DNA from: Ectopseudomonas toyotomiensis
Lineage (GTDB): Bacteria > Pseudomonadota > Gammaproteobacteria > Pseudomonadales > Pseudomonadaceae
Length of the DNA: 64,000 nucleotides
Assembly: GCF_900115695.1 (NCBI RefSeq)
Contig: NZ_FOXK01000008.1
Coordinates: 124,001 to 188,000 of the forward strand
Direction of reading: 5' to 3'
The notes under the pieces were generated by a model that had not been told where the DNA came from, searched no databases, and saw only the letters and a program-made list of their open reading frames with translations. Positions 17,223 through 24,894 of the stretch are shown here, piece by piece. Positions within the stretch are counted from its first letter, which is position 1; every line of letters begins with the position of its first letter. The translations under genes were made by a program, and so were the position numbers.

Positions 17223-18706
17223 GGCTGCTGAAAACCTTCGGCTCCATCCGTACCCGCCTGCTCGCCCTGCTACTGCTGCTGGTCGCAGCCAGCTTCGGGC
17301 TGATCAGCTACAAGATCTACAACGACTCGGTGCATGAAGTGCGCGAGTTGTTCGACGCCCAGCTGTCGCAGACCGCGCGCCTGCTCATGGGTCTGGTGCG
17401 ACATGACCTGAGTGAAAGTGAACGCAACGAGATGCAGGCCGTGCTCGACGAGGCGCTGCTGCTGCACAACGCGCGCAATCCGGACAACCTGCTTGGCCAC
17501 GAATACGAAGGCAAGCTGGCCTTCCAGATGCTCGACGACGATGGTGAGCTGCTGTTCCAGTCCGCCAGTGCCCCTCCCGGCTTGCTCAACGACATGATCG
17601 CGCAGCTCGGCCTGGCTCTACCCAATGATGACCAGCCCATGCGCGAGCGCCTGGCGCAACTGGCCCGCTATCTGATCGGTTATCACACGCTGAACATCGG
17701 CGAGCATCGCTGGCGCGTGTTCGTGCTGCATGACAGCCGCGACTACCACTGGGTGCTGGCGGGCGAGCGCGATGACGTGCGCGGCGAGCTGATCGGCAAG
17801 ATCGCCCGACGCAGCTTGCAACCGCTACTGATCGGTCTGCCCATCGTCGGCCTGCTGCTGTGGCTCACCGTTGGGTGGGGTTTGTATCCGCTCAAGCGCA
17901 TGGCCGATGCCATTCGCGGCCGCGCCCCGGACAACCTGGCACCGCTGGTCTTTCCGACCTTGCCCAACGAACTGGAGCCGATGGCGGCCGCGCTCAACCG
18001 CCTGCTGATGCAGGTCAACCAGTTGCTGGAACAGGAAAAGCGCTTTATTGCCGATGCCGCCCACGAGCTGCGCACGCCGCTGGCGGTGCTACGCATTCAT
18101 GCGCAGAACGCACTGGAAGCACCGGATGCTGGCGACCGTGAAGAGGCGCTGAGGCAATTGGGCAGCGGTGTCGACCGTGCCACCCGCGTAGTCGCGCAAC
18201 TGCTGACGCTGGCCCGCCTCGATCCCAACGGTGTCCGCCTGAACATGGACCACCTTGACCTGCTGGCCTTCCTGCGTGGCGAGCTGGCCGAACTGACACC
18301 ACTGGCGCTCAATCGCGGCCAGGAGCTGATTCTCGACGCTCAGGAACCAGGCGACTACCACCTGCCGGCGGATGCCCCCAGCCTGGGTATCCTGCTGCAG
18401 AACCTGGTGAGCAACGCCGTACAGTACACCCCGGCGGGCGGCTGCATTCAGGTACAGCTGCAGGCCACCACTCAGGACCTGCTGCTACAGGTCCTCGACA
18501 GTGGCCCAGGTGTGCCAGCAGAGTTGCGCGAGCGCTTGTTCGAGCGCTTCTTCCGCGTTGGTGAAGGCCAGGGCGCCGGGCTGGGATTGTCCATCGTGCG
18601 CCGCGTCGTTGAATTGCATCAGGGTAGTATCGCCCTTGATGAGTCGCCGCTCGGCGGCCTGCGTGTCACCGTGCGCTTACCCCGGCGTCCCGGCAGCCTT
18701 GCTTGA
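17219..18706 (+). CDS. Sensor histidine kinase
   Basis: The 495-residue inner-membrane kinase has transmembrane helices at about residues 12-30 and 200-220, framing a periplasmic sensor of roughly 170 residues, followed by a HAMP-like linker. The H-box is AAHELRTPLAVLR, the N-box NLVSNAVQYTP, G1 DSGPGV and G2 GAGLGLSIV, so it is catalytically complete. It is the cognate partner of the overlapping OmpR-type regulator. The layout resembles QseC/PmrB kinases. The signal is unknown. Confidence 0.9.
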   Translation: MRLLKTFGSIRTRLLALLLLLVAASFGLISYKIYNDSVHEVRELFDAQLSQTARLLMGLVRHDLSESERNEMQAVLDEALLLHNARNPDNLLGHEYEGKLAFQMLDDDGELLFQSASAPPGLLNDMIAQLGLALPNDDQPMRERLAQLARYLIGYHTLNIGEHRWRVFVLHDSRDYHWVLAGERDDVRGELIGKIARRSLQPLLIGLPIVGLLLWLTVGWGLYPLKRMADAIRGRAPDNLAPLVFPTLPNELEPMAAALNRLLMQVNQLLEQEKRFIADAAHELRTPLAVLRIHAQNALEAPDAGDREEALRQLGSGVDRATRVVAQLLTLARLDPNGVRLNMDHLDLLAFLRGELAELTPLALNRGQELILDAQEPGDYHLPADAPSLGILLQNLVSNAVQYTPAGGCIQVQLQATTQDLLLQVLDSGPGVPAELRERLFERFFRVGEGQGAGLGLSIVRRVVELHQGSIALDESPLGGLRVTVRLPRRPGSLA

Positions 18707-18842
18707 GTGATCGCGATGGCGAGCCTCAACGATCAAATATAGCCATACCCAATCATCAAGATAGAGACAATCCGTTTTATCAATCGAAGCGTTTATCCAA
18801 TCATGCACACCTGTTCAACAGCCACTACAGGAGTAACTTCGC

Positions 18843-18941
18843 ATGAGCCTGATTAAACGTTTCTTCCAGCAATCCCAACCAAGCCAGCAGCCGACCACCG
18901 CGACCGTGCAGGAGCACCCGAACTTCTGGATGTACCAGTGA
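18843..18941 (+). CDS. Candidate 32-residue small protein
   Basis: A short reading frame encodes a 32-residue peptide with a basic, Phe-rich start (SLIKRFFQQ), a Gln/Pro/Thr-rich middle and an aromatic end (HPNFWMYQ). The reason to take it seriously is AGGAG nine bases before its ATG, an AT-rich upstream region (18707-18842) looking like a promoter, and a position ending two bases from the stop of the convergent gene. The codons are ordinary for the region. I do not recognise the peptide. It may be a genuine small protein or a chance frame. Confidence 0.4.
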   Translation: MSLIKRFFQQSQPSQQPTTATVQEHPNFWMYQ

Positions 18942-18942
18942 C

Positions 18943-19245
18943 TCAGCCGCTGGCCCCAACCACCCTCAGTGGCACCTGACGCCCGGCCTTCTGTGCCAGG
19001 TAACGGGTGCAACTGACACGCAGGAACGAGGCGAAATTGACCACTTCGCCGCGAAAGTCCATGACCTCGTCATGCAACTTGGCGATCAGCTGGTTGGTGG
19101 TCATGCCATCGACTTCAGCGATTTCACGCAGGATGTCCCAGAACTGATTTTCCAGACGCAGCGTGGTAACCACCCCGCGGATTCGCAATGAGCGTGAGCG
19201 CGACTCATAGAGAATCGGATCGGCCTTCACATAGAGTTCGCACAT
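18943..19245 (-). CDS. Ribbon-helix-helix domain protein
   Basis: This 100-residue protein fits the RHH_4-type family: the predicted DNA-contact strand is near VVTTLRLENQFWDIL, followed by a helix-turn-helix-like EIAEVDGMTTNQLIAKLHDE and the conserved FASFLRVSCTRYL. It is probably a dimeric DNA-binding regulator. AGGAG is present before the ATG. No toxin gene is adjacent, so it is not clearly an antitoxin. A REP-like inverted repeat lies immediately upstream of it. Confidence 0.75.
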   Translation of the reverse strand: MCELYVKADPILYESRSRSLRIRGVVTTLRLENQFWDILREIAEVDGMTTNQLIAKLHDEVMDFRGEVVNFASFLRVSCTRYLAQKAGRQVPLRVVGASG

Positions 19246-19268
19246 CGGCTTATCTCCTCACGAGCGTC

Positions 19269-19323
19269 GTAGCCCGGATGCAATCCGGGTAGATGATGCG
19301 CCAGCGGATTACATCCGGGCTAC
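19269..19323. repeat. REP-like inverted repeat pair
   Basis: GTAGCCCGGATGCAATCCGGG (read in two parts: GTAGCCCGGATG, CAATCCGGG) at 19269-19289 faces CGGATTACATCCGGGCTAC at 19305-19323. This resembles the GTAGCCCGGATG / CATCCGGGCTAC extragenic palindromes scattered through many pseudomonads. A single half (GGATTGCATCCGGGCTAC) recurs near 58367-58384. Confidence 0.7.
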
Positions 19324-19328
19324 GTTAG

Positions 19329-19910
19329 CTACAAGCGGATTTCAGTACCAAGTACCTTGAGAAACGCCGCCAGCCAAGCCGGATGCGCAGGCCAGGCCGG
19401 CGCGGTGACCAGCTTGCCCTGCACGTGCGCCTGGTCCACCGGGATTTCCACGTACTTGCCGCCGGCCAATGTCACTTCCGGCGCACAAGCAGGATAGGCG
19501 CTGCACTCACGTCCCTCCAGCACCCCGGCTGCCGCCAGCAGCTGGGCACCATGGCAGACGGCAGCGATGGGCTTGTCGGCTTTGGTGAAGGCCTTCACCA
19601 GGGCGATGACATCGGCATTCAGGCGCAAGTATTCAGGAGCACGGCCACCGGGAATGACCAGAGCGTCGTAATCTTCGGCACGGACCTTGGCGAAATCGAA
19701 GTTGAGCGCAAAGTTGTGCCCCGGCTTTTCGCTGTAGGTCTGGTCGCCCTCGAAGTCGTGAATGGCGGTGCGTACCGTCTGGCCGGTTACCTTGTCCGGG
19801 CAGACCGCATGCACGGTGTGACCGACCATCTGCAGCGCCTGGAACGGCACCATGGTTTCGTAGTCCTCGGCGTAATCGCCGACCAGCATGAGAATCTTCT
19901 TGGCAGCCAT
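19329..19910 (-). CDS. DJ-1/PfpI-family protein
   Basis: 193 residues of the DJ-1/PfpI superfamily. The catalytic-type cysteine sits in the nucleophile elbow AAVCHGAQLLAAAG near residue 117, and the acidic partner is probably in VIPGGRAPEYLR. Relatives include PfpI/YhbO-like stress proteins with deglycase or chaperone-type activities; which applies is not decidable. GGAGA precedes the ATG. It is a single-gene unit between a REP-like element and the next operon. Confidence 0.85.
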   Translation of the reverse strand: MAAKKILMLVGDYAEDYETMVPFQALQMVGHTVHAVCPDKVTGQTVRTAIHDFEGDQTYSEKPGHNFALNFDFAKVRAEDYDALVIPGGRAPEYLRLNADVIALVKAFTKADKPIAAVCHGAQLLAAAGVLEGRECSAYPACAPEVTLAGGKYVEIPVDQAHVQGKLVTAPAWPAHPAWLAAFLKVLGTEIRL

Positions 19911-20060
19911 GATCGTCTCCTGAAGGTAGGTGGAACGAACGCCATTATTCGCCCCTATTTCCTCCGACAGGTAACAGCCGAGTACTACTCCCCACTGCGC
20001 CCGATCAAATACCGAACGTATCCAGCACCTCGCTGATCAAGCGCTGCGGATGGGTAACGA

Positions 20061-20088
20061 AAAAGGCCGGCATCGCTGCCGGCCTTTC
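20061..20088 (-). terminator. Intrinsic terminator of the SDR gene
   Basis: A 10-bp perfect stem (AAAGGCCGGC / GCCGGCCTTT) with a six-base loop lies 17 bases beyond the stop of the dehydrogenase gene; on the minus strand it ends in a run of five T. Confidence 0.88.
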
Positions 20089-20104
20089 AGTGTTCGCATC
20101 TGCT

Positions 20105-21016
20105 TTAGAGCGTGTACTTCTGTAGATGCGCCATCATTTCCTTGAGCGCCTCGACGTTGTCAGCCGGGTGCGCAGCGCCTTCAAAATCGCAGATGCGTTG
20201 CCACTGCGCCGCAACATCCTCGGGGCTGAAGCCGGCCTTGGGGTCGAAACCGGCACCCAGGCTGCGCTCCCAACGCACCTTGCCAACCCAACCACCGCCG
20301 ACTTCGAACAGGCCACCGGTGTCCTGGCAAGCAGCGCTACCGAGATAAACCACCAACGGGCTGACCAGCTCGGGCTTTAGTTGCTCGAACACCTGCGGCG
20401 GAATCAGCCCTTCGGTCATGCGCGTGGCACCGGTCGGTGCGATGGCGTTGACTAAGATGTTGTTCTTGCGCCCTTCGATGGCCAGTGTACGCGTCAGCCC
20501 GTACAGGCCGAGCTTGGCCATGCCGTAGTTGCTCTGGCCGAAGTTGCCGTAGATGCCGGAGGTCGACGAGGTGAAGATGACACGGCCGAAGTTCTGCTCG
20601 CGCAAGTGAGGCCAGGCCGCGTGAGTGGTCTTGTAGGCGCCTTCGACATGAACCCTGTAGACCAGGTCCCAGTCGGCATCTTCCATCTTGTGGAAGCTCT
20701 TGTCGCGCAGAATGCCGGCGTTGTTGACCAGCACATCGATACGGCCGAAATGATCCAGCGCCGTCTGCACGATCTTGTCGCCATCGGTGACCGAGTCATG
20801 GTTGGCCACCGCAGTACCGCCGAAGGCGCGAATCTCTTCCACCACCTTGTCGGCCGCCGAAGCGTTGGCCCCTTCACCATGGGTGCTACCGCCAAGATCG
20901 TTGACCACCACCTTGGCACCTTGACGGGCAAACAGCAGTGCATGGGCGCGGCCCAGGCCACCGCCGGCACCGGTGACTATGACCACTTGATCTTCGAAAC
21001 GGATGGCATCGCTCAT
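20105..21016 (-). CDS. Short-chain dehydrogenase (type-2 multifunctional-enzyme-like)
   Basis: The 303-residue SDR has the cofactor motif VTGAGGGLGRAHAL, NDLGGSTHGEG, NNAGILRDKSFHKM and the catalytic pair in YGMAK. The NDLGG and LRDKSFHKM sequences are hallmarks of the dehydrogenase domain of peroxisomal multifunctional enzyme type 2 and its bacterial homologues, which oxidise 3-hydroxyacyl-CoA. A similar gene lies near an aldolase/epoxide-hydrolase pair in P. aeruginosa as I recall, so the block 20.1-23.7 kb is probably conserved. AGGGAG precedes the ATG. Confidence 0.87.
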   Translation of the reverse strand: MSDAIRFEDQVVIVTGAGGGLGRAHALLFARQGAKVVVNDLGGSTHGEGANASAADKVVEEIRAFGGTAVANHDSVTDGDKIVQTALDHFGRIDVLVNNAGILRDKSFHKMEDADWDLVYRVHVEGAYKTTHAAWPHLREQNFGRVIFTSSTSGIYGNFGQSNYGMAKLGLYGLTRTLAIEGRKNNILVNAIAPTGATRMTEGLIPPQVFEQLKPELVSPLVVYLGSAACQDTGGLFEVGGGWVGKVRWERSLGAGFDPKAGFSPEDVAAQWQRICDFEGAAHPADNVEALKEMMAHLQKYTL

Positions 21017-21059
21017 CGACAGCTCCCTCGGGCAGGTTGTGAATGCACCGAGTGTCAGG

Positions 21060-21093
21060 CAGCCCCGCGCGCTTCACAAGGCGCGCGGGGCTG
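21060..21093. repeat. Perfect 13-bp stem-loop
   Basis: CAGCCCCGCGCGC and GCGCGCGGGGCTG flank an 8-base loop. It sits between the end of the small secreted-protein gene and the start of the dehydrogenase on the minus strand, where it could end the first transcript, but no T tract follows. Confidence 0.5.
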
Positions 21094-21127
21094 CTGAATG
21101 ACGGCCGATAATGCGACCTTATACGGC

Positions 21128-21418
21128 TCAGTTACCGGTGCCGGAACTCGAGCCGGAACCACTGCCGCCGGTACCGCTGCCATCACCCGAACCACCCCGG
21201 TCACCACCGGGATTGCCATCGGTGTTGGGGCCCTGCACCGGTGGGATGCCGTCGCCGTCATCAGCCGGATTCATCGGCGCATCCCCTGGAGCAGAGGGCA
21301 TGGTAGGACCAGGGGAGCTGGTGCCATCAGACTCGGTTTCAGCAAAGGCAGGCAGCGCCATCGCGCCCAGAATCCCGCTCAGCAGCAATGCAGATAATTT
21401 CTTGTTCATGTTATTCAT
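21128..21418 (-). CDS. Small secreted Gly/Ser/Asp-rich protein
   Basis: About 96 residues: a signal peptide (NKKLSALLLSGILGAMALPAFA) and then a mature part of about 70 residues made almost wholly of Gly, Ser, Pro, Asp and Asn, with no cysteines and no predicted secondary structure. The start at 21418 is chosen because GAGG precedes it; other in-frame ATGs at 21466 and 21409 are possible. I do not recognise a family. It could be a periplasmic or surface disordered protein. Composition is far from that of its neighbours, though codon use is ordinary. Confidence 0.6.
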   Translation of the reverse strand: MNNMNKKLSALLLSGILGAMALPAFAETESDGTSSPGPTMPSAPGDAPMNPADDGDGIPPVQGPNTDGNPGGDRGGSGDGSGTGGSGSGSSSGTGN

Positions 21419-21524
21419 GAGTAACCTCGACTTTCCTGTGAGTGACACAGTTACTGAGTCGCTCACGGCGCCGGAGGTTCGACAAAAATTATCGCAACGC
21501 TGACCCGCTCATCCTCGCGTGCGC

Positions 21525-22055
21525 TCAGGCAATACGAATCAGGCTGAGGTGGTTGTACAGGTGCAACACGTGCGCCTCGGCGTATTCGCCATGGTCCAGC
21601 GCGCCATAGGCGAAGTGCGGCTGTAGCGCACCCTGGTAATCGGCAAAACGCTCAAACGCCACCTGCAGTCGCTGCAAGGCCAAGGTCTGATCGGCTGGTT
21701 CGCTCAGCGCAGCGGCACCGGGAATTGCCTCATCCAGCGGATGACGCATGGCTCCGCGGGCGCTGAACACGGCGAACGCGGCTGGCCCGAGGCTATGGCG
21801 AAACCAGGCCGGTTTCAGCTCGGGATAACCGTCGATGGAATAATCGATGCTCTGAGCGCAGTGATTGAACACTTCGCTCGGGCTCCAGCCGCGAATGCTC
21901 TGCAGCATCTTGCCTTGCAGATCCGCCAGCACCTGGCGTGCGCCCTCCAGACTGACAACCGCCGGCCGTGGCCCGGCAGGCAAGGCCCAGTAGCCGGCGC
22001 CCAGTGCGGCGGCTCCGCCGAGCGCAGCGCCTTTGAGCAGGGTACGTCTACGCAT
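21525..22055 (-). CDS. Tat-exported DUF1569-like protein
   Basis: This 176-residue protein starts with a twin-arginine signal (MRRRTLLKGAALGGAAALGAG) and continues into a domain resembling DUF1569/DinB-like four-helix proteins, with conserved histidines in NHCAQS, WFRHSLG, PHFAYGALDHGEYAEAHVLHLYNH that could bind metal. It is probably folded with a cofactor and exported to the periplasm. Its ATG overlaps the stop of the upstream alpha/beta hydrolase gene by eight bases and has AAGGGG as ribosome-binding site, so it is the third gene of the aldolase/hydrolase operon. Confidence 0.7.
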   Translation of the reverse strand: MRRRTLLKGAALGGAAALGAGYWALPAGPRPAVVSLEGARQVLADLQGKMLQSIRGWSPSEVFNHCAQSIDYSIDGYPELKPAWFRHSLGPAAFAVFSARGAMRHPLDEAIPGAAALSEPADQTLALQRLQVAFERFADYQGALQPHFAYGALDHGEYAEAHVLHLYNHLSLIRIA

Positions 22056-22941
22056 GCGGACCCCTTGCATCGCGAAACTGCAGGTAATGATCGAGCACCG
22101 CAGCCGGCGCCTCCAACTGTGGATAGTGGCCAATGCCGTCGAGCAGAACGATGTCGGCGTCTGCGATCAACTCCCGGTAACGGGCCACCATATGCGCACC
22201 GGAGATGGGATCGAAGGCGCCATCGATCACCCGCATCGGCAGCGTCGTGGCCTGCATCGCCGTGACCCAGCGCTGCCGTTGCTGGCGCCGCTCGGGCATG
22301 TAGCGAATCAGACGATGCATCACCGCCGGGCCGTTGTTGTACGCCACCAGATGCCAAAGGGCATCCAGTTCGGCTTCGCTGGCCTGGGTGTGCGGGCCGA
22401 AGATGCGGGCGAAACTCTGTGCCAGCTTGCGTCGTGAGAACAACCGCCCGATCAGCGGGCCAAGCGGCCCGAGCAGCAACTTCTGCACGCGCACCGGATG
22501 ATGGGTTTCGGGGAACAGACCGCCGTTGAGGAACACGCAGCTCGCCAACTGCAGTTGCCCCTCCTGACGCCGCGCGATCAGCTCCTGGGCAACGCTGTCA
22601 CCATAGTCGTGAGCCAGCACATGCACCGGGCGCCGTTCGCCGAGATGGGCCAGCAGTGCCTGCTGCAGATCGGCCTGTTCCAGCAGGCTATAGGCATGCC
22701 CACGCGGCTTGGCCGAGTAACCGAAACCCAGCATGTCGCAGGCGATCAGCCGGTAACGCTCGGCCAGCGGCGCCCACAGACGATGCCAGTCCCAACTGGC
22801 GCTGGGAAAGCCGTGAATCAGCAGCAGCGGCTGGGCTTGCGTGTCTCCAGCGGTCCAGTAACGAATCGTGTGACCACGAAAGTCCAACGCCTGGCTTTGC
22901 GCGCGCCATTCGTCCAGGGCGATACCTGGCAGCTCGCTCAC
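22048..22941 (-). CDS. MEST-like alpha/beta hydrolase
   Basis: About 297 residues with an alpha/beta hydrolase core. HGFPSASWDWHRLW holds the oxyanion region, the nucleophile elbow is VLAHDYGDSVAQEL (Asp-type nucleophile as in haloalkane dehalogenases and epoxide hydrolases), and the catalytic His lies in IGHYPQLEAP. HDYGD-AQEL, NGGLFPETHHP, QKLL, FGPHT, RRQRWV and HYPQLE closely resemble vertebrate MEST/PEG1 as I remember it. A GTG start at 22941 overlaps the stop of the aldolase gene (GTGA), so translation is coupled. The substrate is unknown; epoxide hydrolase is the usual annotation. Confidence 0.83.
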   Translation of the reverse strand: MSELPGIALDEWRAQSQALDFRGHTIRYWTAGDTQAQPLLLIHGFPSASWDWHRLWAPLAERYRLIACDMLGFGYSAKPRGHAYSLLEQADLQQALLAHLGERRPVHVLAHDYGDSVAQELIARRQEGQLQLASCVFLNGGLFPETHHPVRVQKLLLGPLGPLIGRLFSRRKLAQSFARIFGPHTQASEAELDALWHLVAYNNGPAVMHRLIRYMPERRQQRQRWVTAMQATTLPMRVIDGAFDPISGAHMVARYRELIADADIVLLDGIGHYPQLEAPAAVLDHYLQFRDARGPHA

Positions 22942-23723
22942 TGGTCGTAACCTGGCATCTGCTGGTCCAGCTTGCGCAGCAGCGCTGGCCAAGGCAGCGC
23001 GCCGCCCATGCCCTGCGGCGTTTTCATCACGCCAGCGATCATTGCCCGCGCGCCGTCGAGAATCTGCTGCGGAATGTGGATCAGCTCAGCACCGCCGCTC
23101 TGCGCCATGACCTGGATCTCGCAGGCACGCTGCAGGATGAACATGCCGAGGAAGGCGTCGGCGATGCCGCCGAAAGCCGTGAGCAGCCCATGGTTGGGCA
23201 GGATCATGAAGTTCTTGTCACCCAGGTCCGCCTGCAGCCGCGCTTTCTCGTCGTGATTCAGCGCCACGCCTTCATAGCCGTGGTAGGCCAGGCTGGCGAG
23301 GACGAACAGCGATTGCTGCGACAGGGGCAGCAAGCCCTGCTTCTGCGCCGACACGGCGATGCCCGCCGGGGTGTGAATGTGCAGCACGCAGCCGACATCG
23401 TGGCGCACCTCGTGCACGGCGCTGTGAATGGTGTAACCGGCCGGATTGATATCGAACGGGCTGTCCATCAGCTTGTTGCCAGCCAGGTCGACCTTGACCA
23501 GGCTCGACGCCGTGATTTCGTGGAACATCAGGCCATAGGGGTTGATCAGGAAATCTTCCGTACCCGGCACCTTGGCAGAGATATGGGTGAAGATCAGATC
23601 ATCCCAGCCATAGAGGGCGATCAGCCGGTAGCAGGCGGCGAGGTCGACGCGTGCACGCCATTCGGCCTCGGAAACCAGATTCTTCACGGCAGGGAGTTTC
23701 AGCGGAGCATTCACGGCGGTCAC
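22938..23723 (-). CDS. Class II aldolase/adducin family protein
   Basis: 261 residues of the class II aldolase/adducin head fold. Candidate zinc histidines are in VLHIHTPAG and in NHGLLTAFGG, with the GYEGVAL segment between. Members cleave or epimerise phosphorylated sugars, but many genes of this subtype lie outside sugar pathways, and the neighbouring alpha/beta hydrolase and Tat protein suggest another aldol-type substrate. AGGTGA-like ribosome-binding sequence precedes the ATG. First gene of a three-gene operon running to 21525. Confidence 0.85.
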   Translation of the reverse strand: MTAVNAPLKLPAVKNLVSEAEWRARVDLAACYRLIALYGWDDLIFTHISAKVPGTEDFLINPYGLMFHEITASSLVKVDLAGNKLMDSPFDINPAGYTIHSAVHEVRHDVGCVLHIHTPAGIAVSAQKQGLLPLSQQSLFVLASLAYHGYEGVALNHDEKARLQADLGDKNFMILPNHGLLTAFGGIADAFLGMFILQRACEIQVMAQSGGAELIHIPQQILDGARAMIAGVMKTPQGMGGALPWPALLRKLDQQMPGYDQ

Positions 23724-23873
23724 CTCGATATTCTTGTTGGTCGGTGGTGTCCGCAGTCTAGCCAGGCGCGTCGCTGGCGGTAGTTGCCCTGGCAGCCATC
23801 TTGATGGCTTTGCGGGTCACGGCGCTGGCGCGCCGCGGTGCGATAGGCAGGTATTCGCCGCTTTTATCGCCGC

Positions 23874-24341
23874 TCAAACCAGCTCGGGGTAATCGCGCGC
23901 CAGCAGCGGCCACTGCGCCTGAGCCTCGGCATCATCGGCCAGCAGGCGAAAGCCCTCGAACTGGAACTCTGGCGCCACAGTGCAACCGACCAGCGTATAG
24001 GCGCCCGTCGAGCGCGCCGCCTGCCAGGCATTGGCCGCTACCGCGTGCTGCGGCATCTGCCCCTCACTGGCCGGCCCGAGCAACTCGCAGCGCACCGCGT
24101 GGGGGGTATCGGCTACCAATAACTGCAGAGGGTCGCCCTCGTGGAAGTGCCACAGCTCGTCGGCGTCGACCCGATGCCAGCGGCTGACCGCACCACCCGG
24201 CAGCAGGAACAGAATGGCGCTGGAAGCCGCCCGGCCCTGAGCATTGCGCTGCGCCGAAACGAACAGACGACGGTAGTAACCGCCCTCGGGATGCGCGGCA
24301 AGCCCGAGGCTGTCGATCAACTGGCGAGCGCGCGGGTGCAT
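23874..24341 (-). CDS. Cupin protein (DUF985-like)
   Basis: A 155-residue single-domain cupin related to the DUF985/YML079w family: HPEGGYYRRLF, SAILFLLPGGAVSRWHRVDADELWHFHEGDPL and TVAPEFQFEGFRLL. The beta-barrel probably binds a small ligand; the family's role is unclear. Its ATG lies directly after the flavodoxin stop (TGAC-ATG junction), so the two are translated together. The 150-base gap on its other side holds nothing that I recognise. Confidence 0.82.
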   Translation of the reverse strand: MHPRARQLIDSLGLAAHPEGGYYRRLFVSAQRNAQGRAASSAILFLLPGGAVSRWHRVDADELWHFHEGDPLQLLVADTPHAVRCELLGPASEGQMPQHAVAANAWQAARSTGAYTLVGCTVAPEFQFEGFRLLADDAEAQAQWPLLARDYPELV

Positions 24342-24342
24342 G

Positions 24343-24792
24343 TCAGGCCTTCAGCGCCGCCACGAAGGCTTGCAGCCAGGGGTCTGCATCGGTTTCAGGC
24401 GTGACGGTTTCACTGGAGTCCAGGCGCAGCATTTCCACCACTTCGCGCAGGCCGAGCTCGGCATACAGCTCACGCATCAGTTCACCGCCGCCACAGAAGG
24501 TGTCATAGCTGGAGTCGCCCAGCGCCAACACTGCAGCCGGTTTGCCGCTCCAGGCCGGCAAGCGGTCTCTGATTTCGCTGTACAGCGGCAGCAGGTTGTC
24601 CGGCAGCTCCCCCATGCCAGTGGTGGAGGTGACGGTAAGGAAGGCGTCCGGCGCGAAGGCCAGCAGCTCCTCAAGGCTCACGTTTGCTTTGTGCCAGGCG
24701 TCCAGCCCGGCGGCCTTGAGCTGGCGCTCGGCGTGGCGAGCGACTTCCTCGGCCGTACCGTAGACCGAGCCCGAGAGAATGGCGACTTTCAT
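24343..24792 (-). CDS. Short flavodoxin (MioC-like)
   Basis: The 149-residue protein starts VAILSGSVYGTAEEVARHAE, the FMN phosphate-binding loop of flavodoxins, and includes TSTTGMGELPDNLLPLY and LALGDSSYDTFCGGG, the two isoalloxazine-flanking loops. It should be a soluble FMN electron carrier. The start at 24792 has GGAG six bases upstream. It is co-transcribed with the cupin gene and diverges from the LOV photoreceptor gene across about 100 bases. Confidence 0.87.
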   Translation of the reverse strand: MKVAILSGSVYGTAEEVARHAERQLKAAGLDAWHKANVSLEELLAFAPDAFLTVTSTTGMGELPDNLLPLYSEIRDRLPAWSGKPAAVLALGDSSYDTFCGGGELMRELYAELGLREVVEMLRLDSSETVTPETDADPWLQAFVAALKA

Positions 24793-24836
24793 GACAACTC
24801 CGGAAACAGGAAAAACGCCGCGCATTATGCCGCAAG

Positions 24837-24864
24837 TGGACAGCCCGACCCGATGTTTTAGAAT
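24837..24864 (+). promoter_or_regulatory. Sigma-70-like promoter of the LOV gene
   Basis: TGGACA (24837-24842) and TAGAAT (24859-24864) are separated by 16 bases and lie about 30 bases before the LOV gene start. No TGTACA-type element is seen here. Confidence 0.45.
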
Positions 24865-24894
24865 GCAGCCCATATCCATCGCGGAACCGGACTC

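Noticed and set aside
18739..18775. OxyR-like ATAG spacing upstream of the 32-codon frame
   Set aside because: Two ATAG tetramers are 22 bases apart as in OxyR sites, but the paired CTAT positions read CAAT and CCGT and the inner conserved bases fail.
18943..19245. Toxin-antitoxin pair with the RHH protein as antitoxin
   Set aside because: The only neighbour is a 32-codon convergent frame on the other strand; no toxin family and no shared operon.
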